Shown: positions 18,089 through 27,250, counted from the stretch's first letter. The stretch is 64,000 nt of DNA from Rhizobium sp. ASV20 (GCF_016429015.1 NZ_JAELTU010000024.1:1-64000); one strand, 5' to 3'. Notes: generated from the letters alone by a model not told the origin. Numbers and translations are program-made.

Positions 18089-19459
18089 ATGACAGCCACT
18101 CCCAAGATCACCTTCATCGGCGCCGGGTCGACCGTCTTCATGAAGAACATTATCGGCGACGTACTGCAGCGCCCGGCGCTTGCCGGCGCCAGGATCGCGC
18201 TGATGGACATCAATCCGCAGCGGCTCGAGGAAAGCGCCATCGTCGCTCGTAAACTGGCCTCGACGCTCGGCGCACCAGCCACCGTCGAGACCTTCACCGA
18301 TCAGCGCAAGGCGCTGGACGGCGCCAACTTCGTCGTCGTCGCCTTCCAGATCGGCGGATACGAGCCATGCACCGTGACGGATTTCGAAGTTCCGAAGAAG
18401 TATGGTCTGCGCCAGACGATCGCCGACACGCTCGGCGTCGGCGGCATCATGCGCGGTCTGCGCACGGTTCCGCATCTGTGGAAGATCTGCGAGGACATCC
18501 TTGCCGTCTGCCCGAATGCGATCATGCTGCAATATGTAAACCCGATGGCCATCAACACTTGGGCCATCGGCGAAAAATATCCGACGATCAAACAGGTCGG
18601 CCTTTGCCATTCCGTGCAGGGCACGGCCATGGAACTGGCGCATGATCTCGATATTCCCTACGACGAAATCCGCTATCGCTCGGCCGGCATCAACCACATG
18701 GCCTTCTACCTCGCATTCGAGCATCGCCAGGCTGATGGTTCCTATCGCAATCTCTATCCCGATCTCGTCCGCGCCTATAAGGAAGGACGCGCGCCGAAGC
18801 CTGGCTGGAATCCGCGCTGCCCGAACAAGGTGCGCTACGAAATGCTGACCCGCCTCGGCTACTTCGTCACCGAAAGCTCCGAACACTTCGCCGAATATAC
18901 GCCCTACTTCATCAAGGAGGGCCGCGACGATCTGATCGAGAAGTTCGGCATTCCGCTCGACGAATATCCAAAGCGCTGCATCGAACAGGTGGCCCGCTGG
19001 AAGAACCAGGCCGAGGAATATCGCACCGCCGAGAAGATCGAAGTCAAGCAATCGAAGGAATATGCCTCTTCGATCATCAATTCGGTCTGGACCGGCGAAC
19101 CCTCCGTCATCTACGGCAACGTCCGCAACAATGGCTGCATCACGTCGTTGCCCAACAATTGCGCCGCCGAGGTTCCGTGCCTTGTCGACGCATCGGGGAT
19201 CCAGCCGACCTATATCGGCGATCTGCCGCCGCAACTGACGGCTCTCATCCGCACCAACATCAACGTGCAGGAGCTGACCGTGAAGGCCCTGTTGACCGAA
19301 AATCGCGAGCACATCTACCACGCTGCGATGATGGATCCGCATACGGCAGCCGAGCTCGATCTTGATCAGATCTGGTCGCTGGTCGATGAGCTGCTGGTCG
19401 CCCACGGCGATTGGCTGCCGGAATGGGCACGCGGCAATCGCAAGGTTCAGGCCGCCTGA
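18089..19459 (+). CDS. agaL2: GH4 family alpha-galactosidase (AgaL2/MelA-like)
   Basis: The 456-residue cytoplasmic enzyme is a second GH4 member. FIGAGSTVF binds NAD, and VNPMAINTWA, the metal Cys in GLCHSV and GINHMAFYL complete the signature. CHSV is the form I associate with MelA-type alpha-galactosidases, and the length matches MelA (about 450). It starts 18 bases after agpD with a GGAG-type ribosome site and closes the agp operon, as agaL2 does in S. meliloti. Substrates should be melibiose or raffinose brought in by AgpABCD. It is about 30 residues shorter than AgaL1 and only distantly similar to it. Confidence 0.88.
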   Translation: MTATPKITFIGAGSTVFMKNIIGDVLQRPALAGARIALMDINPQRLEESAIVARKLASTLGAPATVETFTDQRKALDGANFVVVAFQIGGYEPCTVTDFEVPKKYGLRQTIADTLGVGGIMRGLRTVPHLWKICEDILAVCPNAIMLQYVNPMAINTWAIGEKYPTIKQVGLCHSVQGTAMELAHDLDIPYDEIRYRSAGINHMAFYLAFEHRQADGSYRNLYPDLVRAYKEGRAPKPGWNPRCPNKVRYEMLTRLGYFVTESSEHFAEYTPYFIKEGRDDLIEKFGIPLDEYPKRCIEQVARWKNQAEEYRTAEKIEVKQSKEYASSIINSVWTGEPSVIYGNVRNNGCITSLPNNCAAEVPCLVDASGIQPTYIGDLPPQLTALIRTNINVQELTVKALLTENREHIYHAAMMDPHTAAELDLDQIWSLVDELLVAHGDWLPEWARGNRKVQAA

Positions 19460-19486
19460 AGCCACTCTCTCCCGGCTTGCGGCCCA

Positions 19487-19515
19487 AAGGCCTCGCGGCG
19501 TTGCCGCGGGGCCTT
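19487..19515 (+). terminator. Terminator-like hairpin after agaL2
   Basis: AAGGCCTCGCGGC (19487-19499) pairs with GCCGCGGGGCCTT (19503-19515) with one mismatch and a 3-base loop, 28 bases past the agaL2 stop. The following bases have only a short T-run. It probably marks the end of the agp transcript before the fumarylacetoacetate-hydrolase-family gene. Confidence 0.6.
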
Positions 19516-19636
19516 ACGCGTTTGGTCGAATGAGGGAACGGGAAGACAAAAACGCCACGAATGGTGCATCGATAACCGATGACAAAGCATGATCGACTGC
19601 GTTAGAAACACTCGCAGTTTGGAGGAGACGAACAAC

Positions 19637-20779
19637 ATGACCAGCTCGGATACATTCACCACCGGAACATTCGTCGGCCGCATCTGGCGCCCGGATGTGG
19701 AAGGCCCTGCCCTGGTCACCGTCCGCGACAGCGTGCTTCATGACATCACGTCGAAGCATGCGCCAACTATGCGCGATCTTCTTGAAATGGACGATCCGGT
19801 CGCGTTTGTCCGCGCGCAGAACGGCGAAGCGGTCGGCAGCCTCGATACCCTTCTCGCAGCCAAGCCCGACCGCTCGGCCGTCCATCTTCTCGCACCAATC
19901 GATCTTCAGGCGATCAAGGCCTGCGGCGTGACCTTTGCGCGCTCGATGCTGGAACGCGTCATCGAGGAGCGCGCGGCCGGCAATCCCGATCTGGCAGAAG
20001 CCATCCGCGGCAAGGTGACTGCGCTGATCGGCGACAGCCTGCGCAATCTCAAGGCCGGCTCGCCTGAAGCCGCCAAAGTCAAGGCCGCGCTGATCGAAGA
20101 AGGTGTCTGGTCGCAATATCTCGAAGTCGGTATCGGGCCTGACGCCGAAGTCTTCTCCAAATCGCAGGTGATGTCCTCGATGGGACCGGGCGCGGATGTC
20201 GGCCTGCATCCGATCTCGAAGTGGAACAATCCCGAGCCGGAAATCGTCCTGGCGGTCGATAGCCAGGGCCGGGTCAGGGGCGCGACGCTCGGCAATGACG
20301 TCAACCTGCGCGATGTCGAGGGACGTTCTGCCCTGCTGCTCGGCAAGGCCAAGGACAACAACGCCTCCTGCTCGATCGGTCCCTTCATTCGTCTGTTCGA
20401 CGAGACTTACGGTCTGGACGACGTCCGCAATGCCGATCTCGACCTGAAGGTTGAAGGCGAGGATGGCTATGTGCTGCACGGCCGCTCGTCAATGAAGGAA
20501 ATCAGCCGCGATCCGCTCGACCTCGTCTCCCAGACCATCGGGCGCCATCACCAATATCCCGACGGCCTCGTGCTGTTCATGGGAACGCTTTTCGCACCGG
20601 TGGAAGATCGCGATACTCCTGGGCAGGGCTTCACCCACAAGGTCGGCGATATCGTTACCATCTCCAATGACAGGCTTGGCGCATTGCGAAACCGCGTCCT
20701 GTTGTCGACGGAATGCCTGCCATGGGCTTTCGGCACTTCGCACCTGATGCGCAATCTGGCGCGGCGCGGATTGATTTGA
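19637..20779 (+). CDS. Fumarylacetoacetate hydrolase family protein
   Basis: The protein has 380 residues from the ATG at 19637, preceded by GGAGGAG; the frame is open to 19589. The C-terminal half is the FAH fold. Metal ligands are expected at the Glu pair in NPEPEIVLAV and the Asp region GNDVNLRDVEGR. The family includes hydrolases, decarboxylases and dehydratases of 2-keto acids, among them 2-keto-3-deoxy-sugar-acid dehydratases (AraD1/GguC-like) of sugar oxidation pathways. The position behind a sugar operon favours a sugar-acid role, possibly linked to the aldose dehydrogenase at 4536-5555. The exact substrate is unknown. It converges on the CYTH gene with a gap of 8 bases. Confidence 0.82.
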   Translation: MTSSDTFTTGTFVGRIWRPDVEGPALVTVRDSVLHDITSKHAPTMRDLLEMDDPVAFVRAQNGEAVGSLDTLLAAKPDRSAVHLLAPIDLQAIKACGVTFARSMLERVIEERAAGNPDLAEAIRGKVTALIGDSLRNLKAGSPEAAKVKAALIEEGVWSQYLEVGIGPDAEVFSKSQVMSSMGPGADVGLHPISKWNNPEPEIVLAVDSQGRVRGATLGNDVNLRDVEGRSALLLGKAKDNNASCSIGPFIRLFDETYGLDDVRNADLDLKVEGEDGYVLHGRSSMKEISRDPLDLVSQTIGRHHQYPDGLVLFMGTLFAPVEDRDTPGQGFTHKVGDIVTISNDRLGALRNRVLLSTECLPWAFGTSHLMRNLARRGLI

Positions 20780-20787
20780 GGCGCGGG

Positions 20788-21315
20788 CTACAAGGCGCGA
20801 GACTGAAGCGATAGCAATTTCGCCGCCAATTGCCCGGCTTCAATGGATACGAGATTGCCACCGGCGAAGAACGGGTCGTGCGACACATCGCGCCCGACCC
20901 AGGGCGGCAGCATGAAGGATTGCAGTGCAATGGCCGACTCCAGTTCGAGTTCACCGAGAACCAGGCCGGCAAGATGATCTTCGAAGACATCGATGCAGAA
21001 TGCGGAGGGAATGACGTCGTATCGCTTCTTCCGCAGCTCCTTACCGGGCAGCGCTGAAAACAGATCATATTCTTGCGATGTCAGGTAAATATTGACGATT
21101 GCGAGCGGCCCGCCGCCCTCGCTCGGGTACTTTTTGCAGAGCTTGTATTGCGTGTCTCGATCCTGGCTCGTGATCTTGCGCAGGCGCAGTCTCGTGCCAT
21201 CGAGATAGAGATCTTCGATCAGCCGAAATCTCTTTTCGGACAGATCGGGAATGTCGCCGAGAAGAAACCGTCGCTCAAATTCAGGCTTCGCATATTTCGG
21301 AATTGAGTTCGCCAT
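20788..21315 (-). CDS. CYTH-domain protein (triphosphate tunnel fold)
   Basis: The 175-residue cytoplasmic protein begins KPEFERRFLL (from residue 10), a variant of the ExExK motif that opens CYTH proteins. RLRLRKI, TQYKLCKKY, KKRYDV, CIDVFEDHLAGLVLGELELES follow as the alternating basic and acidic strands of the tunnel. CYTH members are inorganic triphosphatases, thiamine triphosphatases or class IV adenylate cyclases, and the sequence does not decide among them. ATG 21315 is chosen because the family motif then lies at the N terminus; the frame is open to 21357. It is the last gene of a minus-strand run behind a cyclic-nucleotide-binding protein, which makes a nucleotide role attractive. 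Confidence 0.8.
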   Translation of the reverse strand: MANSIPKYAKPEFERRFLLGDIPDLSEKRFRLIEDLYLDGTRLRLRKITSQDRDTQYKLCKKYPSEGGGPLAIVNIYLTSQEYDLFSALPGKELRKKRYDVIPSAFCIDVFEDHLAGLVLGELELESAIALQSFMLPPWVGRDVSHDPFFAGGNLVSIEAGQLAAKLLSLQSRAL

Positions 21316-21367
21316 CTCGCAATCAGGCGCCAGCCCCTCTAAGGCACAAGCGCCCAACCTTTTGATA

Positions 21368-21844
21368 TCAATGCGTGGACATCGGCTGGGGATGGCTCAA
21401 GCGGCTGCGAACAGCCGTGAGTTCGGAAGTCGTGTGGTTCAGACGATCAGCAAGAACGCGCATGATCTCGACCGCCATCTCCGGAAAATCGCTGAGGAGC
21501 TTCAGGAAATGCTCCTTGCTGATCTTCAACGCCTCCAGCCTCGACGTGGCCTTGACGGTCGCGGTACGGGAGACGTCGCAAAGAATGGCGATTTCGCCGA
21601 CGATGGAGTTGAGATCGACCTCAGCAACCTTGATCTCACCGGCGGGGCTGTCGACGAGAATATCAGCGGTTCCTGAAAGAACAACATAGGCCGCATCGCC
21701 TTGATCGCCCTGATGAAACAGGGTTTGGCCAGCATTGTAGCTGACACGATCCGACGTGAACGCCAAAAGTTTCAATTTCGCGGGCGCGATGCGCGAAAAA
21801 ATCGGCACCCGCTTCAGCATTTCGACTTCATCTTTCAGAAGCAT
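21368..21844 (-). CDS. Stand-alone cyclic-nucleotide-binding domain protein
   Basis: The 158-residue protein is essentially one cNMP-binding beta-roll. The phosphate-binding cassette GEIAILCDVSRTATV (residues 83-97) keeps the Glu84 and Arg93 that contact the cyclic nucleotide, so binding is likely. No helix-turn-helix or kinase domain follows, only a short helical tail, so it is not a Crp/Fnr regulator. It sits 51 bases after the degenerate ABC gene and 52 bases before the CYTH gene on the same strand. It may act as a regulatory subunit of that membrane protein. The start is ATG 21844; an in-frame GTG upstream has no ribosome site. Confidence 0.85.
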   Translation of the reverse strand: MLLKDEVEMLKRVPIFSRIAPAKLKLLAFTSDRVSYNAGQTLFHQGDQGDAAYVVLSGTADILVDSPAGEIKVAEVDLNSIVGEIAILCDVSRTATVKATSRLEALKISKEHFLKLLSDFPEMAVEIMRVLADRLNHTTSELTAVRSRLSHPQPMSTH

Positions 21845-21895
21845 GAGCTTCAAACCCCAGTGTTCGGCCCCAGACACCACTGTTGAGATAGGATA

Positions 21896-24610
21896 TTACG
21901 ATAACAGTTCTTTGAACATACCGTTTTTCTCTAAAAGATCGGTGGTCGAGCCGCTTTCGACAAGGTTGCCGTGATCGAAAACCAGCACGCGGTCGAACAA
22001 TTCGGCAAAACTGGGATTGGACAGGACCCATATGATCGCCGGCGAGTAACTCGCGCTGTCGAGCCCCCCCAGGATCGCCCTCGCGATCTGATCCTGAACA
22101 CGATGATCAAGCGCCGGCAGCGGGCGATTGCAGATGATATAATCCGCCCGCTTCAAAAGCGCACGGCCGAGATTGAGCTTCTGCCGCTGCACGTTCGTCA
22201 GGCGCTTGCCGCCCGAACCGACATCGAAATCCAGGCCGATCGAGAGAACACCATCATGCATGCCGAGACGCCCGAAGACATCGTACATGATCTGATGGAC
22301 ACGTTCGGGCGCATTGGCCTGCTGATGCGCGATGCGTCCGAACAGAACATTGTCCATCAGTGTCGCCGATGCGGTGAAGCGCTCGGGATCGTAACGCTCG
22401 ATGACGCTTGCGAGATCGGCCGGAATGTTCTCGTAGAATTTCGCACGCGCCTGAACGATCTTCTCCATCAGCATCTGCGTCAGAAGACCGAAGCGGTGGC
22501 GAGGCTCGATGTAGGAGAAGCTGAGCCGGATGATCGCCGAGCGTTCATCGGCGGTAGCGGCCTCGTAGCCCTTGCCGTTGAGCTTCTGCAACAGCGCCTC
22601 ATAGGTCGGAATGTCTTCCGCCGTCATGAAGGTCAGCTGTTGGAAGAAGGGGTGGTCGGGAGGCAAGTCCGTGAAGAGTTCGACGGCGTTCTCGGCGATC
22701 TCCAGACCCATATCGTAGAGATCGGAGATCAACCCTGTTTCTGCGAACAATTGCCGGAAATAAGGGTGTGCGGCCAGCTTGCGGTTGGTCATCTGCGGGC
22801 GCTTCAACGTGCCGAACAGCAGATTTTCGCCGACCGTAGCCTGCAGATTATACGCATCGAACTGGAAGGGGACAACGAGGTCCTCGAGCTTTTCCTCCTG
22901 CAGCCTCGACCGCAATGCCTGCCGCAGCTCGACGATGCGCGAGGTCAGATCCTCGTGTGAAGCGGTATCGACATTCGAGCGCAACGCCATGTCGAAAATA
23001 TCCTGAGACATGGCCACTGCATCGAGAACAGGGCGGATCACCGAATAAATGTCATCCGGGCCGCTCGCGCCAGCAGCAGCATAGTCGACCCAATCGCCGT
23101 TGAGATCGAGTTCCGGATTGGCCGCTCTTCGCGCCTCGCTCATCTGCCATTTGGCCTTGGTCGCCTCTTCCTCGCTATAGACGGGGGGAATAAGCGGCGC
23201 ATGCTTGAGGCCATAAAGCAGATTGCTGCGCAACGTACCGTGGAAGAAGAAGGTTTCGGAGGAAGCATAAGCGATCCGCCGCCCGGTCAGCGCCTCAGGC
23301 AGCTCCAAGATGTCACGTCCGTCAATCGAGACGCGGCCGCTGTCCGGCCAGACCAGCCGGCCGAATGCCTCGGCAAGATATTCGCCACCGGCGCCGCTAT
23401 CCCCGACGATCGCAACCTTTTCTCCGGGTTGGATCTCGACGGATACGTGATCGAGCACGCGTGCCCCGCTATCGTCGACGACCGTTACATTGGTCGCGAC
23501 AAGCGAATGGGTGATACGACCGGCCGGCGCTGGCGAAACGATCTGGATTTTCGAATCGATCAGATTATCGACGCTGAACTGCTCGACCACCTGATTGTAC
23601 TTGACCTGAACGTCCTGGCGCGACTGGTCCCAGTCGATCAGTTCCTTGAGAGGGCCTGGCAAATCCTTGTAGGCGTTGATGACGGCGACGAGCTGACCGA
23701 TATCCAGCCGGCCCTGCAGGGCAAGGAAGCCGCCGACCAGATAGAACAGGAAGGGCGTCACCTGTGCGAGGAAGTTGTTGATGAACTTCACCATGAACTT
23801 CCATTGGTAAAGATCATAGCGGATCGAGAAGATCAGGCCGAGCCGCTGCGCGATATCGGCACGCTCCAGATTGGTCGTGTCGTTCGCATGGATGGTGCCG
23901 ATACCCTCGACGATCTCGCCGACGCGGCCGGAAAGTTCGCGCGCTGTCAGCTGCCGCTGGCGGCCGAGTTCCAGAAGACGCTTGCGCATGCGCGGGATGA
24001 CGATCGCCTGCACGGCGACGATGGCCGCGGCTATCATGCCCAGCCAGAAATTCTGCATGATGATGAAGATGAGAGCAGTAACGGCCTGACCACCCAGGAG
24101 CGCGGGCTGCACGAAGGCGTCGCCGGTGAAGCCGCCCATGGGCTCCACCTCGTCCTTGATCATGGTGGCGATCTCTGCAGGCTTTACCCGTTTGAAATGC
24201 GCAGGAGGGAAACGCAGCACCCGGTCGATCAGTTCGAAACGGATGCGGCGCAGCATGCGCTCGCCAAGCCGTCCCTTGTAGGTGTTGATATAGAGCTTGA
24301 AGAGGCCATTGAGCACGACAAGCGCCAGGAACACGAGGCTCAAAGCCACCAGCATCCACATGCGGGTGAGCTGGATCCCATGAAACACCTCGATATGGCC
24401 GATCAACGGCAAGTCGAAGGCAATATGCATGAAGGTCTGCGTGTCGCCCGGATGCTCGAAACCCTTGCCCTGGATAGGCCCATTGACGATCTGCTTCGGC
24501 AGGTCGAACGACAGGAAGTAGGGGATCATCGAGGCCGCAACGACCAGCAGTATCCAAATCTGCTCCAGCCGGGTGTTCGACCAAATGTAACGCGCTAGGC
24601 TTTTTTCCAT
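21896..24610 (-). CDS. ABC-exporter-like membrane protein with degenerate, expanded ATPase domain
   Basis: The protein has 904 residues. Residues 1 to about 340 form a six-helix exporter-type membrane domain (GERMLRRIRFELIDRVLRFP and the coupling helices are clear). The ATPase part is abnormal. Walker A reads GDSGAGGE (403-410), lacking Lys and Ser/Thr. The signature is LTNVQ (804-808). Walker B is YIICNRPLPALD, with Asn828-Arg829 in place of Asp-Glu. The H-loop His is Asn865. Between Walker A and signature there are about 390 residues where about 100 are usual, including three FxxTxxxNxLFG-like segments. Each motif is read in an intact frame, so this is not a simple pseudogene. A non-hydrolysing or purely structural role is likely. 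Confidence 0.85.
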   Translation of the reverse strand: MEKSLARYIWSNTRLEQIWILLVVAASMIPYFLSFDLPKQIVNGPIQGKGFEHPGDTQTFMHIAFDLPLIGHIEVFHGIQLTRMWMLVALSLVFLALVVLNGLFKLYINTYKGRLGERMLRRIRFELIDRVLRFPPAHFKRVKPAEIATMIKDEVEPMGGFTGDAFVQPALLGGQAVTALIFIIMQNFWLGMIAAAIVAVQAIVIPRMRKRLLELGRQRQLTARELSGRVGEIVEGIGTIHANDTTNLERADIAQRLGLIFSIRYDLYQWKFMVKFINNFLAQVTPFLFYLVGGFLALQGRLDIGQLVAVINAYKDLPGPLKELIDWDQSRQDVQVKYNQVVEQFSVDNLIDSKIQIVSPAPAGRITHSLVATNVTVVDDSGARVLDHVSVEIQPGEKVAIVGDSGAGGEYLAEAFGRLVWPDSGRVSIDGRDILELPEALTGRRIAYASSETFFFHGTLRSNLLYGLKHAPLIPPVYSEEEATKAKWQMSEARRAANPELDLNGDWVDYAAAGASGPDDIYSVIRPVLDAVAMSQDIFDMALRSNVDTASHEDLTSRIVELRQALRSRLQEEKLEDLVVPFQFDAYNLQATVGENLLFGTLKRPQMTNRKLAAHPYFRQLFAETGLISDLYDMGLEIAENAVELFTDLPPDHPFFQQLTFMTAEDIPTYEALLQKLNGKGYEAATADERSAIIRLSFSYIEPRHRFGLLTQMLMEKIVQARAKFYENIPADLASVIERYDPERFTASATLMDNVLFGRIAHQQANAPERVHQIMYDVFGRLGMHDGVLSIGLDFDVGSGGKRLTNVQRQKLNLGRALLKRADYIICNRPLPALDHRVQDQIARAILGGLDSASYSPAIIWVLSNPSFAELFDRVLVFDHGNLVESGSTTDLLEKNGMFKELLS

Positions 24611-24848
24611 CGCTTATTGCAGGCTTTCAGATTCAATCGCCCAGCGCCGGCGAGATGCCGGCACCAATGTTGCAGAAATGCAGGATGAGCTTGTTGCGGA
24701 TGCGTGGCCCCATTGTGAAAAGGGACGCCGCCCGGTCTTTCGTCCACGCTCCCCCCGATTCATCGATTTTTCGAGTTATATCACAAGATTGCAGGAATCC
24801 AGGAGCATAAAACGACAGCTTATATCGATCGTTGGTTCATCACGCCTG
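24611..24848. promoter_or_regulatory. Leader region of the degenerate ABC gene
   Basis: This 238-base gap separates the third glycosyltransferase gene from the ABC gene on the same strand. It holds no credible gene. A small hairpin (GCCGGC at 24646-24651 and 24657-24662) lies 36 bases before the ABC start. The gap is long enough for a separate promoter, so the ABC-CNB-CYTH trio may be its own transcription unit. I cannot point to a clear promoter. Confidence 0.35.
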
Positions 24849-26009
24849 TCACCTAGCCCGACGAATGATGGCCGAAGTTCTTGCCGCCCCGCCGAAGTCG
24901 ATATCAGCGCTGCCCGGCTTGGGCCGCGACAAGGACGTTTCGACTGCTTTGACCAACAGATCCGTGGTTAGTCCGGCCTCGGGCAGCGCCAACGCAAGGC
25001 CAAGCTTCTCGAGCCGCTCGGCCCTCACGGATTGCTCGGTCTCGCCGCCGGCGGTAAACGGCACCAGAATGGCGCGGCAACCCGTGACAAGGAGATCGCC
25101 AACCGTGTTATAGCCGGCCTGGGAAATCGAAAGCTCCGCGCCCCGCAGGAGTGAAGGGAAATCCTTGCGGAAGCGCACGATTTCGACATTGCCGGGCGCA
25201 TCCCTGGTCAAATCCACAAAGTCCTGTTCGGGCAGGTTCGGGCCGGTTACGAGCAGCCAGCGACGCTCGGTCGCCACCCGGCTCGCCGCCTCAAGCGAGG
25301 CGCGGATAAGATCGCGCCCGACAGCGCCGCCGCCGGCGGAAACGACGATATCGAAGGTCTCGACAGGTTCTGGAGGCAGCACCGGCGCGACGAGCCCGGT
25401 GTAGACGATCTTGTCGGCGATAGAGCTCGTCAAAGGAAACGTCTCTTCCAGCCGAATGAAATGAGGATCGCCGTGGACCAGGACACCATCGAAGTGATCG
25501 CGAAGCAGCGCAACCGTCTCTTCATCGCGTCCCGGCTTCTTCTGCTGTTGCAGAATGTCGCGCACCGACGTGTAAAGACGGGGTTTCGGATCGGCCCTGG
25601 TGATAGCATCGAGCAAGGGCAGCAGTTCAAAGCGCATCTGCCGCCGCCCAAAGGGAAATGCTTCTATAATGACAACATCCGGTTCCGCCTGCCGAAACGC
25701 GTCGAGAAGTAGCTCGCGGCGGTGCGTCAGGAACGCTTCATCGACTGCATTGCCAGACTGATCGGCAAGTCCGGAAAACCCCGAGCTGCTGGCGACCACA
25801 GCCGGCAATGTGACGGAGATCACGTCGTTGCCCGGAAAGCCATTCACCGGAATACCGCCAGTAACGACGGTGACCTGGCAACCATCCGCAGCCATGGCAC
25901 TGGCAATGCGACTGGCTCTCGCCAGATGGCCGATACCGAGAAGATGCTGAACATAAAAGAATATGCGCAAGGGACGGATACCTGCCGATGTCATGCGGAT
26001 TTCCGCCAT
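24849..26009 (-). CDS. MurG-like glycosyltransferase
   Basis: The 386-residue protein has the two-domain GT-B layout of the MurG/GT28 group. The N-terminal loop FYVQHLLGIGHLARA supplies the GHxxR-type acceptor or diphosphate loop. SAGGGAVGRDL and SQAGYNTVGDLL in the C-terminal half are the sugar-nucleotide site. It should move a sugar from a UDP-type donor to a lipid or other acceptor at the inner face of the membrane. ATG 26009 has a GGAAGA site and overlaps the upstream glycosyltransferase gene by 19 bases, so the two are co-transcribed. It is clearly related to the protein at 27371-28585 (shared GHLxR and GGYNT-like motifs). Confidence 0.82.
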   Translation of the reverse strand: MAEIRMTSAGIRPLRIFFYVQHLLGIGHLARASRIASAMAADGCQVTVVTGGIPVNGFPGNDVISVTLPAVVASSSGFSGLADQSGNAVDEAFLTHRRELLLDAFRQAEPDVVIIEAFPFGRRQMRFELLPLLDAITRADPKPRLYTSVRDILQQQKKPGRDEETVALLRDHFDGVLVHGDPHFIRLEETFPLTSSIADKIVYTGLVAPVLPPEPVETFDIVVSAGGGAVGRDLIRASLEAASRVATERRWLLVTGPNLPEQDFVDLTRDAPGNVEIVRFRKDFPSLLRGAELSISQAGYNTVGDLLVTGCRAILVPFTAGGETEQSVRAERLEKLGLALALPEAGLTTDLLVKAVETSLSRPKPGSADIDFGGAARTSAIIRRAR

Positions 26010-27250
26010 TGATCTTCCTTTTGCCACTGCTCCTCGAACAGTCGCGTCAATTGCCGAATGCTGGCGTGATGATCGAAATGCTCGCGCACCCGCCTCTCGG
26101 CCGCATCCCCGAATCTGTGGCGAAGTGCCGGGTCTCGGATCGCCTTTTCCAGAGCCGCCGCAAGTGCCTGGGGATCTTCCGAGGGAACAACAAGACCATT
26201 CTCACCATCTTCCAGCAGCTCGGGAACGCCCGAAATATTGGTGGAAATGCAGAGAAGACGCTGGCTGGATGCCTCGACGAGCACATTCGGCAGTCCGTCC
26301 CTATCGCCATCCGCGGCAACGCGGCAGGCAAGCGCGAAAATATCCGCCTGACGGTAATGCGCGAGCACATCCTCCTGCGCTAACGCCCCCTTCCAGGTGA
26401 TGCGATCAGTGATGCCGAGCGTTTCGGCGAGCGCCTTCAACTTGGCCAGTCCGTCGCCGCCGCCGATATGGGTGAAACGCCAATGCAGATCGTCGGGCAG
26501 TAGCGCCAGCGCCTTCAGCAAAACGTCATAGCCTTTCTTTTCCACGGCACGGCCGACGCTGAGGATGAAGGCGGGGTCGGACGCATCCATGCCGTCGCGA
26601 TTGGAGTGGCCGCCCGTAAAGGAGCCGAAGCGATCGAGATCGAGGCCGTGATAGCTCAGATACACGTTGTCACGCATCTCGGTCAGATCGCGCATATGCT
26701 CGAAGCCGCTGCGTGTGCAGGTGACAGTCCAGCGGGCCCGGCCAAGCTTTTCCGAAAGCTCCCAGTCCGGTGAGGTCCAGATATCCTTGGCATGGGCCGA
26801 ACAGGTCCATGGAACACCGGTCATGATGCTGGCATAGGCCGTCACAGATGCCGGCGTATGGATAAAATGGGCATGCAGCCATTCCCCCCCATCCGGCCAT
26901 TCATGCGCGAGCACCAGAGCCTGACCGAAGCGGCGCCCGCGGTTCGGTGTAAGATCCCGCTTCAGGTCGGCCCAGAATTGCTTCAACAGCGGACGGAATC
27001 CCGGCTTGCGGATGCCGGCAAAGAAGGCGCGCAAGACCCTCAGCGGTTCGTCGTGCAGATATTCCGGCAAATAGACCACGCGCGCCTTGATCTCGTCATG
27101 GATCGGATGGCGCTTCTTGTCCGTCGGCCGTCGCATCGAAATCAGCGTCAGATCGAATCCGGCCCGCTCGAGACCGAGCAGTTCTTGCGCAATAAAGGTT
27201 TCAGACAGACGGGGATAGCCCTTGAGGACTACCAGTATTTTCTTTCGCAT
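25991..27250 (-). CDS. Glycosyltransferase family 4
   Basis: The 419-residue protein starts at ATG 27250 with KKILVVLKGYPRLSETFI, the usual beginning of colanic-acid-type GT4 enzymes; the frame is open to 27328. The donor-binding half shows ILSVGRAVEKKGYDVLLKA, and DGLPNVLVEASS stands where GT4 enzymes have the E-x7-E segment. It should use a nucleotide sugar to extend a surface or secreted glycan in the cytoplasm. It lies between two MurG-like transferases and overlaps the downstream one. Acceptor and sugar are unknown. Confidence 0.87.
   Translation of the reverse strand: MRKKILVVLKGYPRLSETFIAQELLGLERAGFDLTLISMRRPTDKKRHPIHDEIKARVVYLPEYLHDEPLRVLRAFFAGIRKPGFRPLLKQFWADLKRDLTPNRGRRFGQALVLAHEWPDGGEWLHAHFIHTPASVTAYASIMTGVPWTCSAHAKDIWTSPDWELSEKLGRARWTVTCTRSGFEHMRDLTEMRDNVYLSYHGLDLDRFGSFTGGHSNRDGMDASDPAFILSVGRAVEKKGYDVLLKALALLPDDLHWRFTHIGGGDGLAKLKALAETLGITDRITWKGALAQEDVLAHYRQADIFALACRVAADGDRDGLPNVLVEASSQRLLCISTNISGVPELLEDGENGLVVPSEDPQALAAALEKAIRDPALRHRFGDAAERRVREHFDHHASIRQLTRLFEEQWQKEDQWRKSA

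Noticed and set aside
23201..24598. 465-codon plus-strand frame
   Set aside because: It is antisense to the membrane domain of the degenerate ABC protein and has no recognisable motif.
21896..24610. Degenerate ABC gene as a frameshifted pseudogene
   Set aside because: The reading frame is unbroken for 904 codons, the membrane domain is normal, and the motif changes are clean substitutions. A maintained atypical protein is the simpler reading, pending comparison with homologues.
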